This document shows, piece after piece, positions 9,366-17,520 of a stretch of 63,835 bases of DNA. Under the pieces are notes generated by a model. That model saw only the letters and a list, made by a program, of their open reading frames with translations, was not told the origin of the DNA and made no database searches. The stretch is from Flavobacteriaceae bacterium (GTDB lineage Bacteria > Bacteroidota > Bacteroidia > Flavobacteriales > Flavobacteriaceae): contig CANGWK010000017.1 in assembly GCA_947457615.1 (NCBI GenBank), positions 1-63,835 of the forward strand. Reading direction: 5' to 3'. Both the position numbers and the translations under genes were made by a program. Position 1 is the first letter of the stretch. Every line of letters starts with the position of its first letter.

Positions 9366-9404
9366 AAAATCCGCTTAGCAAACGAGTTGCCAAACGGATT
9401 TTTA
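9366..9404 (+). terminator. Intrinsic terminator after thyA
   Basis: AAATCCG and CGGATTT arms are separated by about 21 bases that can pair further (GTTTGC-like against GCAAAC), followed by TTTTT. Confidence 0.7.
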
Positions 9405-9649
9405 ACAAACAAACTAAAAACCTAAACCTTTATAATGTTAATTTTAGTTTTTCCTTTTTATTCAAGAGCACTAAAACCAATTTTCTAATTTTTTTATACA
9501 AATGCAAGTAATTCATTAATAGATTACTCTGACAAAGTAAAGCATTTACAGTATATAATTTACAAGTGCTGAGCAGTTTTACTGAATTATTAAAATGATC
9601 TATTTAAAAAAATTGTATTCTCAAATAAATAGGATTATTTTATTTATTG

Positions 9650-9675
9650 GAATTAAGAAAACGTTTTCTTAATTC
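9650..9675. promoter_or_regulatory. Perfect 26-bp palindrome, candidate operator
   Basis: GAATTAAGAAAAC is followed with no spacer by its exact reverse complement GTTTTCTTAATTC. The centre AAAACGTTTT resembles LacI/GalR-family operators. With no loop and no T tract it is not a terminator. It lies 71 bases upstream of the 2TM pseudogene start and about 400 bases upstream of folA. Confidence 0.6.
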
Positions 9676-9745
9676 ATTAAATCAAAAACATAATTTGGAA
9701 ATTCTCTAAAAAAAATAGTAATTTTAAATTGAAAAATTGCTAATT

Positions 9746-10040
9746 ATGGACGCCAGTCAACATGAAATGTACGAATACGAACGAAAAAGGATAAAACAAA
9801 AAAAAGCTCTACTTTCATTTGGTATTTTTTTTAAGAAGTATTTTTTTATTTATCGTTAACAAATGTATAACTTTAGGAGAACAGAATAATTGGTATATTT
9901 GGGCCACAACTGCTTGATTATTTATTTTAATTTTGCATTTTATTAAAGTTTTTATTACAGACAGTTTTATGAATAAAAATTGGGAGCGAGAGCAGATTAA
10001 CCAATTAATGGCAAACCAAGAAAAAAAATTGAGCAACTAA
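9746..10040 (+). pseudogene. Decayed 2TM-domain protein gene
   Basis: An ATG at 9746 opens a frame (MDASQHEMYEYERKRIKQKK) that resembles the start of small 2TM-domain proteins and stops at about 9839. Removing one T from the T8 run (about 9825-9832) joins it to a frame reading FLRSIFLFIVNKC, EQNNWYIWATTA, then LFILILHFIKVFITDSF and NKNWEREQINQLMANQEKK, ending at TAA 10038-10040. That frame holds an in-frame TGA at 9915-9917 where the family usually has Trp (TGG). Two disabling changes therefore separate it from a roughly 97-residue protein with two membrane helices and the closing WER-type motif. Sequencing error in the homopolymer could explain the first change, but not the TGA. Confidence 0.75.
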
Positions 10041-10071
10041 AAAACGATTTAAAAAACCAAAAATCTATAGA

Positions 10072-10554
10072 ATGATTATTCTTATTGCTGCAGCCGCAGA
10101 AAATAATGCTCTGGGAAAAGACAACGAATTACTTTGGCATTTGCCAGATGATTTTAAACGATTCAAACAAACTACTTCTGGACATTACATAATTATGGGT
10201 AGAAAAACTTTTGAAAGTTTTCCTAAACCTTTACCAAACCGCACCCATGTTATTATTACACGACAAAACGATTACCTAGTAGAAGGTTGTATTGTGGTGC
10301 ATTCATTAGAAGAGGCAATTTCAATTTCCCCTAAAAATGAAGACGTATTTGTTATTGGTGGTGCTGAAATTTACTCCCAATCTATAGAAACTGCAGACAA
10401 AATAGAACTTACACGTGTACATTCTGAATTTGAAGCGGATGCTTTTTTTCCGGAATTTAATGCTTCCGAATGGAGCTTAATGTTTTCGGAAAAACATTTC
10501 CAAGATGAAAAACACAAGTTCGATTTTACCTTTGAGACTTATTTGAAAAAATAA
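10072..10554 (+). CDS. folA: Dihydrofolate reductase
   Basis: NADPH-dependent reduction of dihydrofolate to tetrahydrofolate, completing the thymidylate cycle with ThyA. 160 residues, the normal length. The N-terminus reads MIILIAAAAENNALGKDNEL, with the substrate-binding acid in LWHLPDDF (Asp27, equivalent to E. coli Asp27). IIMGRKTFESF forms the NADPH site and VFVIGGAEIY is the second nucleotide motif. The start follows the pseudogene stop by 31 bases, so it may originally have been co-transcribed with the 2TM gene. Confidence 0.96.
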   Translation: MIILIAAAAENNALGKDNELLWHLPDDFKRFKQTTSGHYIIMGRKTFESFPKPLPNRTHVIITRQNDYLVEGCIVVHSLEEAISISPKNEDVFVIGGAEIYSQSIETADKIELTRVHSEFEADAFFPEFNASEWSLMFSEKHFQDEKHKFDFTFETYLKK

Positions 10555-10576
10555 GTATTTCAATTTTTATTATTTG

Positions 10577-10584
10577 TACTTTTG
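10577..10584 (+). promoter_or_regulatory. -7 box for ubiE
   Basis: TACTTTTG, 25 bases upstream of the ATG at 10609. It overlaps an in-frame TTG at 10582, which argues that the TTG is not the start codon. Confidence 0.6.
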
Positions 10585-10608
10585 CACAGTAAAAAATTAC
10601 TAGTAAAA

Positions 10609-11340
10609 ATGTCTAATAACGTCACTCCATATAAAGATTCTACTTTAGGGAAAAAAGAACAAGTAACCCAAATGTTTGATGCTATTTCTGGAAATTACGA
10701 TGGGTTAAACCGTGTAATCTCTTTTGGAATAGACATAAAATGGCGTAAGAAGGTATTGCAATTAGTTGCTGCCAAAAATCCAGAAACTATTTTAGACATT
10801 GCAACAGGGACTGGTGATTTGGCCATTTTAATGACAAAAACCAATGCGAAAAACATAATTGGTTTGGATATTTCGGCAGGGATGCTAGAAGTTGGCATTA
10901 AAAAAATTGCCGAAAAAAAATTAGATCATATTATTGATATGGTTATTGGAGATAGCGAAAATATGTCTTTCCCTGATAATCATTTTGATGCTATAACGGT
11001 TTCTTTTGGGATTCGTAATTTTGAAACACTAGACAAAGGACTTGCAGAAATACTTAGAGTTCTAAAACCAAACGGAATATTTGTGATTTTAGAAACTTCT
11101 GTTCCTGATAAAACTCCATTCAAACAAGGATATCGTTTTTATAGTAAAAATATTTTGCCTATTATTGGAAAACTTTTCTCGAAAGACAATGTGGCGTATG
11201 GCTATTTATCCGAATCGGCATCTGTTTTTCCTTATGGAGAAAAGTTAAACAATATTTTACGAAAAATTGGGTTTATAGAGGTAGTAGCAATGCCGCAAAC
11301 TTTTGGAGTGGCAACTATTTATTCAGCAACCAAAAAATAA
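10609..11340 (+). CDS. ubiE: Demethylmenaquinone C-methyltransferase
   Basis: SAM-dependent methyltransferase catalysing the last step of menaquinone synthesis (called MenG or UbiE). 243 residues from MSNNVTPYKDS. Motif I of the SAM site is ILDIATGTGD (61-70), and the family signatures QMFDAISGNYDGLNRVISFG (about 21-40) and ITVSFGIRNFETLDKGL are present. The organism is expected to use menaquinone only, so the ubiquinone branch is unlikely. porT follows 35 bases downstream in the same direction and may be co-transcribed. Confidence 0.95.
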   Translation: MSNNVTPYKDSTLGKKEQVTQMFDAISGNYDGLNRVISFGIDIKWRKKVLQLVAAKNPETILDIATGTGDLAILMTKTNAKNIIGLDISAGMLEVGIKKIAEKKLDHIIDMVIGDSENMSFPDNHFDAITVSFGIRNFETLDKGLAEILRVLKPNGIFVILETSVPDKTPFKQGYRFYSKNILPIIGKLFSKDNVAYGYLSESASVFPYGEKLNNILRKIGFIEVVAMPQTFGVATIYSATKK

Positions 11341-11375
11341 TACCTTCTAATCTTGACGATTAGAATTGCAGCACT

Positions 11376-12080
11376 ATGAAGAAACTATTTTATTTTTTGC
11401 TATTTCTTTTAAGTTTGAATAGTCAAGCGCAAACGAAAGGAATCTTCTCTAAAGACCCAATTATTAATTTGGAAAACTTTGATAAACAACGTGTTTATTT
11501 TGGTTATTTTCTTGGTTTTAACACCTACGATTTCAATGTTGATTACTTAAATACACCAAGTAAAGAAATTTCAGTTAACAGTACTACTGGTTTTAATGTA
11601 GGAGTAGTAGCAGATCTTCGTTTGCAAGAATACATAAATTTACGCTTCGAACCAGGTTTGTATTATGCACAACGAAACTTGACTTACAGCAACTTCACAA
11701 GACAAATTGATTCTGAAAGAGAAATCCGTTCTACTTTTATTGATTTTCCACTTTTGTTAAAATTCTCATCTAAACGAACCGGTAACATTCGCCCTTACTT
11801 GGTTGGTGGTGTTTCGGCAACTTTAAATTTAGCAAGTAATTCTAAATCTGTTGATGACAATTACCAACAAAAATTTCGATTGAAGCCTTGGACACAAAAT
11901 TACCAAATAGGTATTGGAGTGGATTTATATTTAGAATATTTCAAATTCTCACCATCCATAAGAGGAGTATTTGGACTAAATGACGAACTAATTCGTGATA
12001 ACAATCCAGACAGTCCTTGGACAAGTAATATTGCTGCAATGAAATCAAGAGGGATTTTTGTAAACTTTACCTTCCATTAA
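11376..12080 (+). CDS. porT: PorT, type IX secretion/gliding outer-membrane protein
   Basis: 234 residues with a signal peptide (1-18, ending SQAQ) and a small outer-membrane beta-barrel rich in alternating hydrophobic strands (FINLRFEPG-like, FIDFPLLLKF, GVDLYLEYFKFSPSIRGVF). The conserved start of the mature protein (FDKQRVYFGYFLGFNTYDFNV), total length and position after ubiE match PorT/SprT, a component required for T9SS secretion in Porphyromonas and Flavobacterium. The T9SS sorting-domain protein at 46045 is consistent with an active system. A generic porin-family protein is the alternative. Its stop codon overlaps that of the convergent methyltransferase gene. Confidence 0.85.
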   Translation: MKKLFYFLLFLLSLNSQAQTKGIFSKDPIINLENFDKQRVYFGYFLGFNTYDFNVDYLNTPSKEISVNSTTGFNVGVVADLRLQEYINLRFEPGLYYAQRNLTYSNFTRQIDSEREIRSTFIDFPLLLKFSSKRTGNIRPYLVGGVSATLNLASNSKSVDDNYQQKFRLKPWTQNYQIGIGVDLYLEYFKFSPSIRGVFGLNDELIRDNNPDSPWTSNIAAMKSRGIFVNFTFH

Positions 12081-12808
12081 AAAGTAGCCCTTTTAAATTC
12101 ACTTAAGAAAATAGCTGTGGCTGTGGCTACATTCAAACTTTCTGTTTGTTGCAAAGTACCAAAACGAGGAATTGCTAACCTTTTGGTGACTAGCTTTTCA
12201 ATATTTTTAGAAATTCCGTTAGCTTCATTTCCTAAAATTAAAATACCCTCCTTAGGAAGTTTTTCGTTGTATACATTTTTACCATCCATAAAAGTTCCGA
12301 AAATAGGAATAGATAGATTTTGGAGTTGTTTTTCTAAATCCACATAAGAAACCGCAACTCTCGCGATTGAACCCATAGTTGCTTGCACCACTTTTGGATT
12401 GTAAACATCTACTGTTTGCTCATTACACCAAAGTTGTTCTACCCCAAACCAATCACACAACCTAATAATTGTGCCTAAATTACCTGGATCACGAATACTG
12501 TCTAAAGCGACAATCAACCCTTTTTGATGTGGTTGATTTGCTTCTGGAATTTTAAACAAAGCCAAACAATTGTTTGGAGTTGCCAAACAGGATATTTTCT
12601 TTAAATCGGCCTCGCTTATACTCGTTTTTTGGGAATTATTTACATTATCCAAAATAGATTCGGAAACAAATAAATGCTCCAAAACAAAATTAGAATCCAG
12701 CAATTCTTGAATTACTTTTACCCCTTCGGCAATAAATAATTTATGAACCTGCCTAAATTTTTTTTGCTGTAAACTCGTAATTAGTTTAATTTGGTTTTTA
12801 CTAACCAT
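12077..12808 (-). CDS. TrmH/SpoU-family RNA 2'-O-methyltransferase
   Basis: 243 residues from the ATG at 12808 (MVSKNQIKLITSLQQKKFRQ). The upstream in-frame extension to 12973 lies inside tamL and was rejected. An N-terminal SpoU substrate-binding domain (about 8-95) is followed by the knotted methyltransferase domain: DSIRDPGNLGTIIRLCDWFG, GILILGNEANGISK and TESLNVATATAIFLSEF, the three motifs of the SPOUT fold. The RNA target (23S rRNA or tRNA) cannot be decided. It is convergent with porT, sharing stop-codon bases (12077-12080), and divergent from tamL with only 34 bases between start codons. Confidence 0.92.
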   Translation of the reverse strand: MVSKNQIKLITSLQQKKFRQVHKLFIAEGVKVIQELLDSNFVLEHLFVSESILDNVNNSQKTSISEADLKKISCLATPNNCLALFKIPEANQPHQKGLIVALDSIRDPGNLGTIIRLCDWFGVEQLWCNEQTVDVYNPKVVQATMGSIARVAVSYVDLEKQLQNLSIPIFGTFMDGKNVYNEKLPKEGILILGNEANGISKNIEKLVTKRLAIPRFGTLQQTESLNVATATAIFLSEFKRATF

Positions 12809-12817
12809 AAAAAAATG

Positions 12818-12825
12818 TACTTTTG
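12818..12825 (+). promoter_or_regulatory. -7 box for tamL
   Basis: TACTTTTG within the 34-base divergent spacer. A transcription start near 12832 would leave a leader of about 11 bases before the TTG at 12843. Confidence 0.5.
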
Positions 12826-12842
12826 AATTAAATTTGCATCTT

Positions 12843-15398
12843 TTGAAAAAACACCTCACAAAAATATCATTAATTATTTTAATCGGGCTCCTAATTGTAG
12901 CATGTAATTCAACAAAACGAGTTCCTGTTGGCAAAAGCCTATTAATGAAAAATGAAATTTCTATAGATGGCAAGGCAACACGTGATGAAAATTTGTTTTT
13001 TCAATTGTATCAAAAGCCAAACAGCTCTATCCTAGGTTATCGATTGCGGTTGAATTTATTCAACTTAGCCAAAAAAAATGCGGACACTTCGTATGCTAAA
13101 TGGCTAAAAAGAAAACCAAAAAGAGTAGCTAATTTGACAAAATTACTGTCAAAAAAACAAGTAGATCGACTTGGAAAATCTTTTTTAGTTTCGGGTTGGA
13201 GTAATTTTCTAATTAAAACTGGAGAAGCTCCTGTAATTTATGACTCATTAAATTCGGAAAAATCTCTTAAAAGACTAGAATCTTTTTATTATAACAAAGG
13301 TTATTTTGATGTAAAAGCAAGATTTAGTAAAGATTCTGTGGGTCTTAAAAAAACAAATGTTAAATACCAGGTTGCTCTTAAAAAGCCTTATATAATTGAT
13401 AGTATCCGAACTTTTATTGCCACACCTGCTCTAGATTCGTTATACAAGATCAAAGTTGCTAATTCATTTGTTAAAACAAATAAACAATATACCACTGATA
13501 ATTTAAATGAAGAACGAAACAGAATAACAACTGAATTCCGTAATAATGGAGCCTATCTTTTTCAGCAAAATTTTATTTCGTATTCTCTCGACACCATAAA
13601 TACTAGTAAAAAAGTAAACGTGAAATTAATCGTTAAGGATTATGCTTACAGAGAAAATGACACTTTTAAAACTGCTCCTTTTAATTTGTACAAAATTAGC
13701 AAGGTTAATATATACACCGATCGAGCTACCAACAAAATTGAAGCACCGATTAAAGATAGCTTACACTATAAAGATTTCTTTTTATACAGTGAAAAAAAAT
13801 TAAAATACCGTCCAAAAGCAATTACCGATGCGATTTTTATTAATAAAGGAGATTTTTTTTCTGATAATAATACTCTATTAACAACTAAATATTTAAGTAA
13901 TCTAAAGGTTTTTAACTACCCAAGTATTGAATATAAAATTGATGCTAAAGACAATAAATCCTTAATTGCAAACATTTATTTAAAGCCTAGAGACAAATTT
14001 AGTTTTGGGTATTCAGCTGATTTTATCCATTCTAATATTCAAGATTTTGGGATTTCCGGAAATACTTCTTTAGGAATTCGAAATATTTTTAATGGTGCAG
14101 AGACTTTTCAAATTGGTTTTAGAGGAAATGTAGGCGCTTCTAGAGATTTAGCAAATCCAAACGATAATTTCTTTAACATTTCTGAAATTGGAGTAGATGC
14201 CAAATTAAGTTTTCCGAGGATATTTTTTCCAATTAATACTGATAAAATTATTCCGAAAAGCATGATTCCTTCTACCATATTTAGTGTTGGTTTTGCAAAA
14301 CAACGAAATATTGGGTTAGACAAACATAACTTCACGGGTAGTTTATCCTACAATTGGACACCCAGTAAAAACGACGCTTTCCGTTTGGATTTAGTTAACA
14401 TTCAATATGTAAAAAATGTAAATACTAGTAACTATTTTAATATATACCAATCGTCGTATAATGCACTTAATGGTATTGCAAACAATTACAGTTCAGTTGA
14501 TCCAGACTATTTTACAGAAAATGGAAATCAATTAATAATTGAAAGTGGCACCAGTGGCTTTATTTATGACGCTCTATCAAGTTCTAGTGTTCTTTCTGTC
14601 TCCCAAAACGACCTAAAAATAATACGAAGCATTGAAGAACGAAGAAAACGATTAACTGAAAACAATTTGATATTTGCAACAAGCATCAGTTACTCAAAAT
14701 CTACCAAAAAAGATTTATACGATAACTCCTTTCATACTTTTAAAAGTAAATTAGAATCTGCTGGCAATTTTCTTTCTCTAATAGCAAGAGCTTCCAAACA
14801 ATTAGACAAGCAAGGCGGAGCGAATACCTTTTTTGAAGTAGAGTATTCACAATATTTAAAAGGAGAGTTTGAATATATAAAACATTGGAACATAGCTAGG
14901 AATAAAGTGTTTGCAGTTCGAAGTTTTGCTGGATTAGCAATTCCTTATGGAAATTCTAAAAATATTCCGTTTTCTCGAAGTTACTTTTCTGGAGGATCTA
15001 ATGACATGAGAGCATGGCAGCCCTATAGTTTGGGTCCTGGAAGAAGTGGAGGATTGAATGATTTTAATGAAGCCAACCTAAAAATTACACTTAGTGCTGA
15101 ACTGCGATTTAATATTCTAGGGAAATTCAACGGTGCTTTATTTGCAGATGCTGGAAATATTTGGAATGTATTAGACAATGTTATTGATGAGGACTATAAA
15201 TTTAATGGTTTTCAATCTATAAAAACCTTTGCATTAGGAACGGGAACTGGTATTAGATACGATCAAGGCTTATTTGTGGTACGATTTGATGTTGGTTTTA
15301 AAACCTACAATCCTGCAAAATCAGATAATGATAAATGGCTGAAAGAGATAAATTTATCCAAATCAGTGTTAAATATTGGTATTAATTATCCTTTCTAA
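12843..15398 (+). CDS. tamL: TamL: Omp85-family lipoprotein of the translocation/assembly module
   Basis: About 851 residues. POTRA-like repeats (residues about 35-380) are followed by an Omp85 barrel: FSFGYSADFIHSNIQDFGI begins the barrel, and FSRSYFSGGSNDMRAW is the conserved lid-lock segment. The N-terminus KKHLTKISLIILIGLLIVAC ends in a lipobox Cys, which makes this the lipidated TamA relative of Bacteroidota (TamL) rather than BamA. No ATG is available at the right place. TTG at 12843 gives the expected MKK-type start and a TTG at 12834 is the alternative. Likely role: outer-membrane protein assembly with a TamB partner (not in the window). Confidence 0.88.
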   Translation: MKKHLTKISLIILIGLLIVACNSTKRVPVGKSLLMKNEISIDGKATRDENLFFQLYQKPNSSILGYRLRLNLFNLAKKNADTSYAKWLKRKPKRVANLTKLLSKKQVDRLGKSFLVSGWSNFLIKTGEAPVIYDSLNSEKSLKRLESFYYNKGYFDVKARFSKDSVGLKKTNVKYQVALKKPYIIDSIRTFIATPALDSLYKIKVANSFVKTNKQYTTDNLNEERNRITTEFRNNGAYLFQQNFISYSLDTINTSKKVNVKLIVKDYAYRENDTFKTAPFNLYKISKVNIYTDRATNKIEAPIKDSLHYKDFFLYSEKKLKYRPKAITDAIFINKGDFFSDNNTLLTTKYLSNLKVFNYPSIEYKIDAKDNKSLIANIYLKPRDKFSFGYSADFIHSNIQDFGISGNTSLGIRNIFNGAETFQIGFRGNVGASRDLANPNDNFFNISEIGVDAKLSFPRIFFPINTDKIIPKSMIPSTIFSVGFAKQRNIGLDKHNFTGSLSYNWTPSKNDAFRLDLVNIQYVKNVNTSNYFNIYQSSYNALNGIANNYSSVDPDYFTENGNQLIIESGTSGFIYDALSSSSVLSVSQNDLKIIRSIEERRKRLTENNLIFATSISYSKSTKKDLYDNSFHTFKSKLESAGNFLSLIARASKQLDKQGGANTFFEVEYSQYLKGEFEYIKHWNIARNKVFAVRSFAGLAIPYGNSKNIPFSRSYFSGGSNDMRAWQPYSLGPGRSGGLNDFNEANLKITLSAELRFNILGKFNGALFADAGNIWNVLDNVIDEDYKFNGFQSIKTFALGTGTGIRYDQGLFVVRFDVGFKTYNPAKSDNDKWLKEINLSKSVLNIGINYPF

Positions 15399-15411
15399 TT
15401 TTAGAAATTGT

Positions 15412-15419
15412 TACTTTTG
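15412..15419 (+). promoter_or_regulatory. -7 box for fbaA
   Basis: TACTTTTG, 27 bases upstream of the ATG at 15446. Confidence 0.55.
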
Positions 15420-15445
15420 TAAACTTAATTAAAATTATCTATTAG

Positions 15446-16513
15446 ATGTCACATAACATTAAACCTGGAGTTGCTACTGGAGACGAAGTTCAAGAAATTT
15501 TTGCTTACGCAAAAGAAAAAGGATTTGCAATTCCTGCAGTAAACGTAACTGGCTCAAATACTATCAATGGTGTTTTAGAAACAGCAGCTAAATTAAATGC
15601 TCCAGTTATTATTCAATTTTCTAATGGTGGTGCTCAATTTAATGCTGGTAAAGGGCTTTCAAATGCTAACGAAAGATCGTCTATTGCTGGTGGAATAGCA
15701 GGTGCAAAACACATTCATACTTTGGCGGAAGCCTATGGCGCAACCGTAATTATTCATACTGACCATTGTGCTAAAAAACTTCTACCTTGGATTGATGGTT
15801 TACTTGATGCTTCTGAAAAATATTTTGCAGAGACAGGAAAACCTTTGTTTTCTTCACACATGATCGACTTATCTGAAGAACCAATTGAAGAAAATATTGA
15901 AATTTGTAAAACCTATTTAGCACGAATGAGCAAAATGGGAATGACATTAGAAATTGAATTAGGAATTACGGGTGGTGAAGAAGATGGGGTGGACAATTCT
16001 GACGTAGACAGTTCAAAATTATACACACAGCCTTCAGAAGTTTCCTATGCTTATGAAGAATTATTAAAGGTAAGTCCTAAATTTACTATTGCGGCTTCCT
16101 TTGGAAATGTTCATGGTGTTTATAAACCAGGTAATGTAAAATTAACTCCAAAAATCTTGAAAAATTCTCAAGATTATGTTCAAAATAAATTTAATACTGG
16201 TCCAAATCCAGTTGATTTTGTTTTTCACGGAGGATCTGGATCTACTTTAGAAGAAATAAGAGAAGCAATTTCTTACGGAGTTATTAAAATGAATATTGAT
16301 ACCGATTTACAATTTGCTTTTACCGAAGGAATTCGTGATTATATGGTAAACCATATTGAATATTTAAAAACTCAAATTGGAAATCCTGATGGTGCTGATG
16401 TTCCTAATAAAAAATACTACGATCCAAGAAAATGGGTACGTGAAGGAGAAATGACTTTCAATACGAGATTAGAAAAAGCATTTGCAGATTTAAATAATGT
16501 AAACACTTTATAA
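15446..16513 (+). CDS. fbaA: Class II fructose-bisphosphate aldolase
   Basis: Zinc-dependent aldolase of glycolysis and gluconeogenesis that cleaves fructose 1,6-bisphosphate. 355 residues, the long class IIA type. Metal and substrate motifs: VIIHTDHCAKKLLPWIDGLL (about 107-126, zinc His and catalytic Asp), SFGNVHGVYKPGNVKL, and the phosphate-binding VFHGGSGST. IKMNIDTDLQFAFT is the C-terminal barrel motif. Transcribed from its own -7 box. accD follows after 71 bases of simple-sequence spacer. Confidence 0.97.
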   Translation: MSHNIKPGVATGDEVQEIFAYAKEKGFAIPAVNVTGSNTINGVLETAAKLNAPVIIQFSNGGAQFNAGKGLSNANERSSIAGGIAGAKHIHTLAEAYGATVIIHTDHCAKKLLPWIDGLLDASEKYFAETGKPLFSSHMIDLSEEPIEENIEICKTYLARMSKMGMTLEIELGITGGEEDGVDNSDVDSSKLYTQPSEVSYAYEELLKVSPKFTIAASFGNVHGVYKPGNVKLTPKILKNSQDYVQNKFNTGPNPVDFVFHGGSGSTLEEIREAISYGVIKMNIDTDLQFAFTEGIRDYMVNHIEYLKTQIGNPDGADVPNKKYYDPRKWVREGEMTFNTRLEKAFADLNNVNTL

Positions 16514-16584
16514 AAATTACGGATTACGAATTACGAAATTGTCATAATTCATAATTCATAATTTATAATTCATAATTATAAACT
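16514..16584. repeat. AT-rich tandem-repeat spacer between fbaA and accD
   Basis: Two adjoining simple arrays: about three units of ATTACG(A/G) (16518-16540), then four to five units of CATAATT or TATAATT (about 16546-16578). The second array ends within 7 bases of the accD start codon, so copy-number change could alter the leader. Confidence 0.7.
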
Positions 16585-17439
16585 ATGGCTTGGTTTAAAA
16601 GAACAGAAAAAGGAATCACTACTGCAACTGAAGACAAGAAAGATGTGCCAAAAGGACTTTGGTACAAGTCACCTACCGGTAAAATTATTGATGCAGATGA
16701 ATTAGAACGTAACCTTTGGGTAAGTCCTGAGGATGGGTTTCACGTGAGAATAGGAAGTAAAGAATATTTTGAAATTTTGTTCGACAATAACGAATTCAAA
16801 GAATTAGATGCGAAAATGACTTCCAAAGATCCACTTGGATTTGTGGACACTAAAAAGTATTCCGATCGATTGAAAGACGTTATGGATAAAACCAAGCTGA
16901 AAGATGCGGTTAGAACTGGTGTTGGAAAATCAAAGGGGAATAATTTAGTGGTATGTTGTATGGACTTTGCCTTTATTGGTGGCTCTATGGGTGCTGTTGT
17001 TGGAGAGAAAATTGCTCGTGGTATTGATTATTCTATAAAGAATAACGTGCCTTTTGTAATGATTTCAAAATCGGGCGGCGCACGAATGATGGAAGCAGCT
17101 TATTCGTTAATGCAACTAGCAAAAACTTCTGTAAAATTAGCACAATTAGCGGAATCTAAAATTCCGTATATTTCTTTATGTACCGATCCAACAACTGGAG
17201 GAACAACTGCTTCTTATGCCATGTTAGGCGATATTAATATTGCAGAGCCTGGCGCATTAATTGCTTTTGCAGGTCCTCGTGTTGTGCGTGATACTACAGG
17301 TAAAGATTTACCAGAAGGATTCCAAACCTCTGAATTTTTATTAGAACACGGATTTCTAGATTTTATTTCGCAAAGAAAAGAATTGAAAGATAAAATTAAT
17401 CTATATATTGATTTGATTTTAAATCAAGAAATTAGATAA
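16585..17439 (+). CDS. accD: Acetyl-CoA carboxylase carboxyltransferase, beta subunit
   Basis: Beta half of the carboxyltransferase that moves CO2 from biotin to acetyl-CoA, the first step of fatty-acid synthesis. 284 residues. The crotonase-like core shows [54 protein letters not shown] and [10 protein letters not shown]. The four zinc-ribbon cysteines of E. coli AccD are absent: the segments that should hold them read YKSPTGK and VSPEDG (about residues 27-51). The alpha subunit is not in the window. A terminator shared with the convergent permease gene follows. Confidence 0.94.
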   Translation: MAWFKRTEKGITTATEDKKDVPKGLWYKSPTGKIIDADELERNLWVSPEDGFHVRIGSKEYFEILFDNNEFKELDAKMTSKDPLGFVDTKKYSDRLKDVMDKTKLKDAVRTGVGKSKGNNLVVCCMDFAFIGGSMGAVVGEKIARGIDYSIKNNVPFVMISKSGGARMMEAAYSLMQLAKTSVKLAQLAESKIPYISLCTDPTTGGTTASYAMLGDINIAEPGALIAFAGPRVVRDTTGKDLPEGFQTSEFLLEHGFLDFISQRKELKDKINLYIDLILNQEIR

Positions 17440-17459
17440 TCTATCTTTCCCTAAGACAA

Positions 17460-17491
17460 AAAAACACAAAGCATTCACTTTGTGTTTTTTT
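17460..17491. terminator. Hairpin terminator between accD and the convergent permease gene
   Basis: AAACACAAAG and CTTTGTGTTT arms around a 6-base loop, flanked by A and T runs on both sides, so it can work in both directions. Confidence 0.85.
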
Positions 17492-17520
17492 ATATGTTAT
17501 TTTAAAATGATAATTTACTT

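Larger units (their letters stand above)
9339..9745. other. Gene-free 407-base spacer after thyA
   Basis: Contains the thyA terminator (9366-9404) and a perfect 26-bp palindrome (9650-9675). The rest is very AT-rich DNA in which I see no gene. Confidence 0.6.

Noticed and set aside
9815..10036. 73-codon minus-strand frame
   Set aside because: It is the antisense shadow of the 2TM pseudogene, whose plus-strand translation has clear family character.
10582..10608. TTG start for ubiE at 10582
   Set aside because: It falls inside the -7 promoter box, so it would not be in the transcript.
12834..12842. TTG at 12834 as tamL start
   Set aside because: It is possible but only about 2 bases from the predicted transcription start; the TTG at 12843 gives the usual MKK-type N-terminus.
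12808..12973. N-terminal extension of the SpoU methyltransferase to 12973
   Set aside because: The extension overlaps the signal sequence of tamL on the opposite strand and lacks similarity to the family. MVSKNQIKLI is the natural start.
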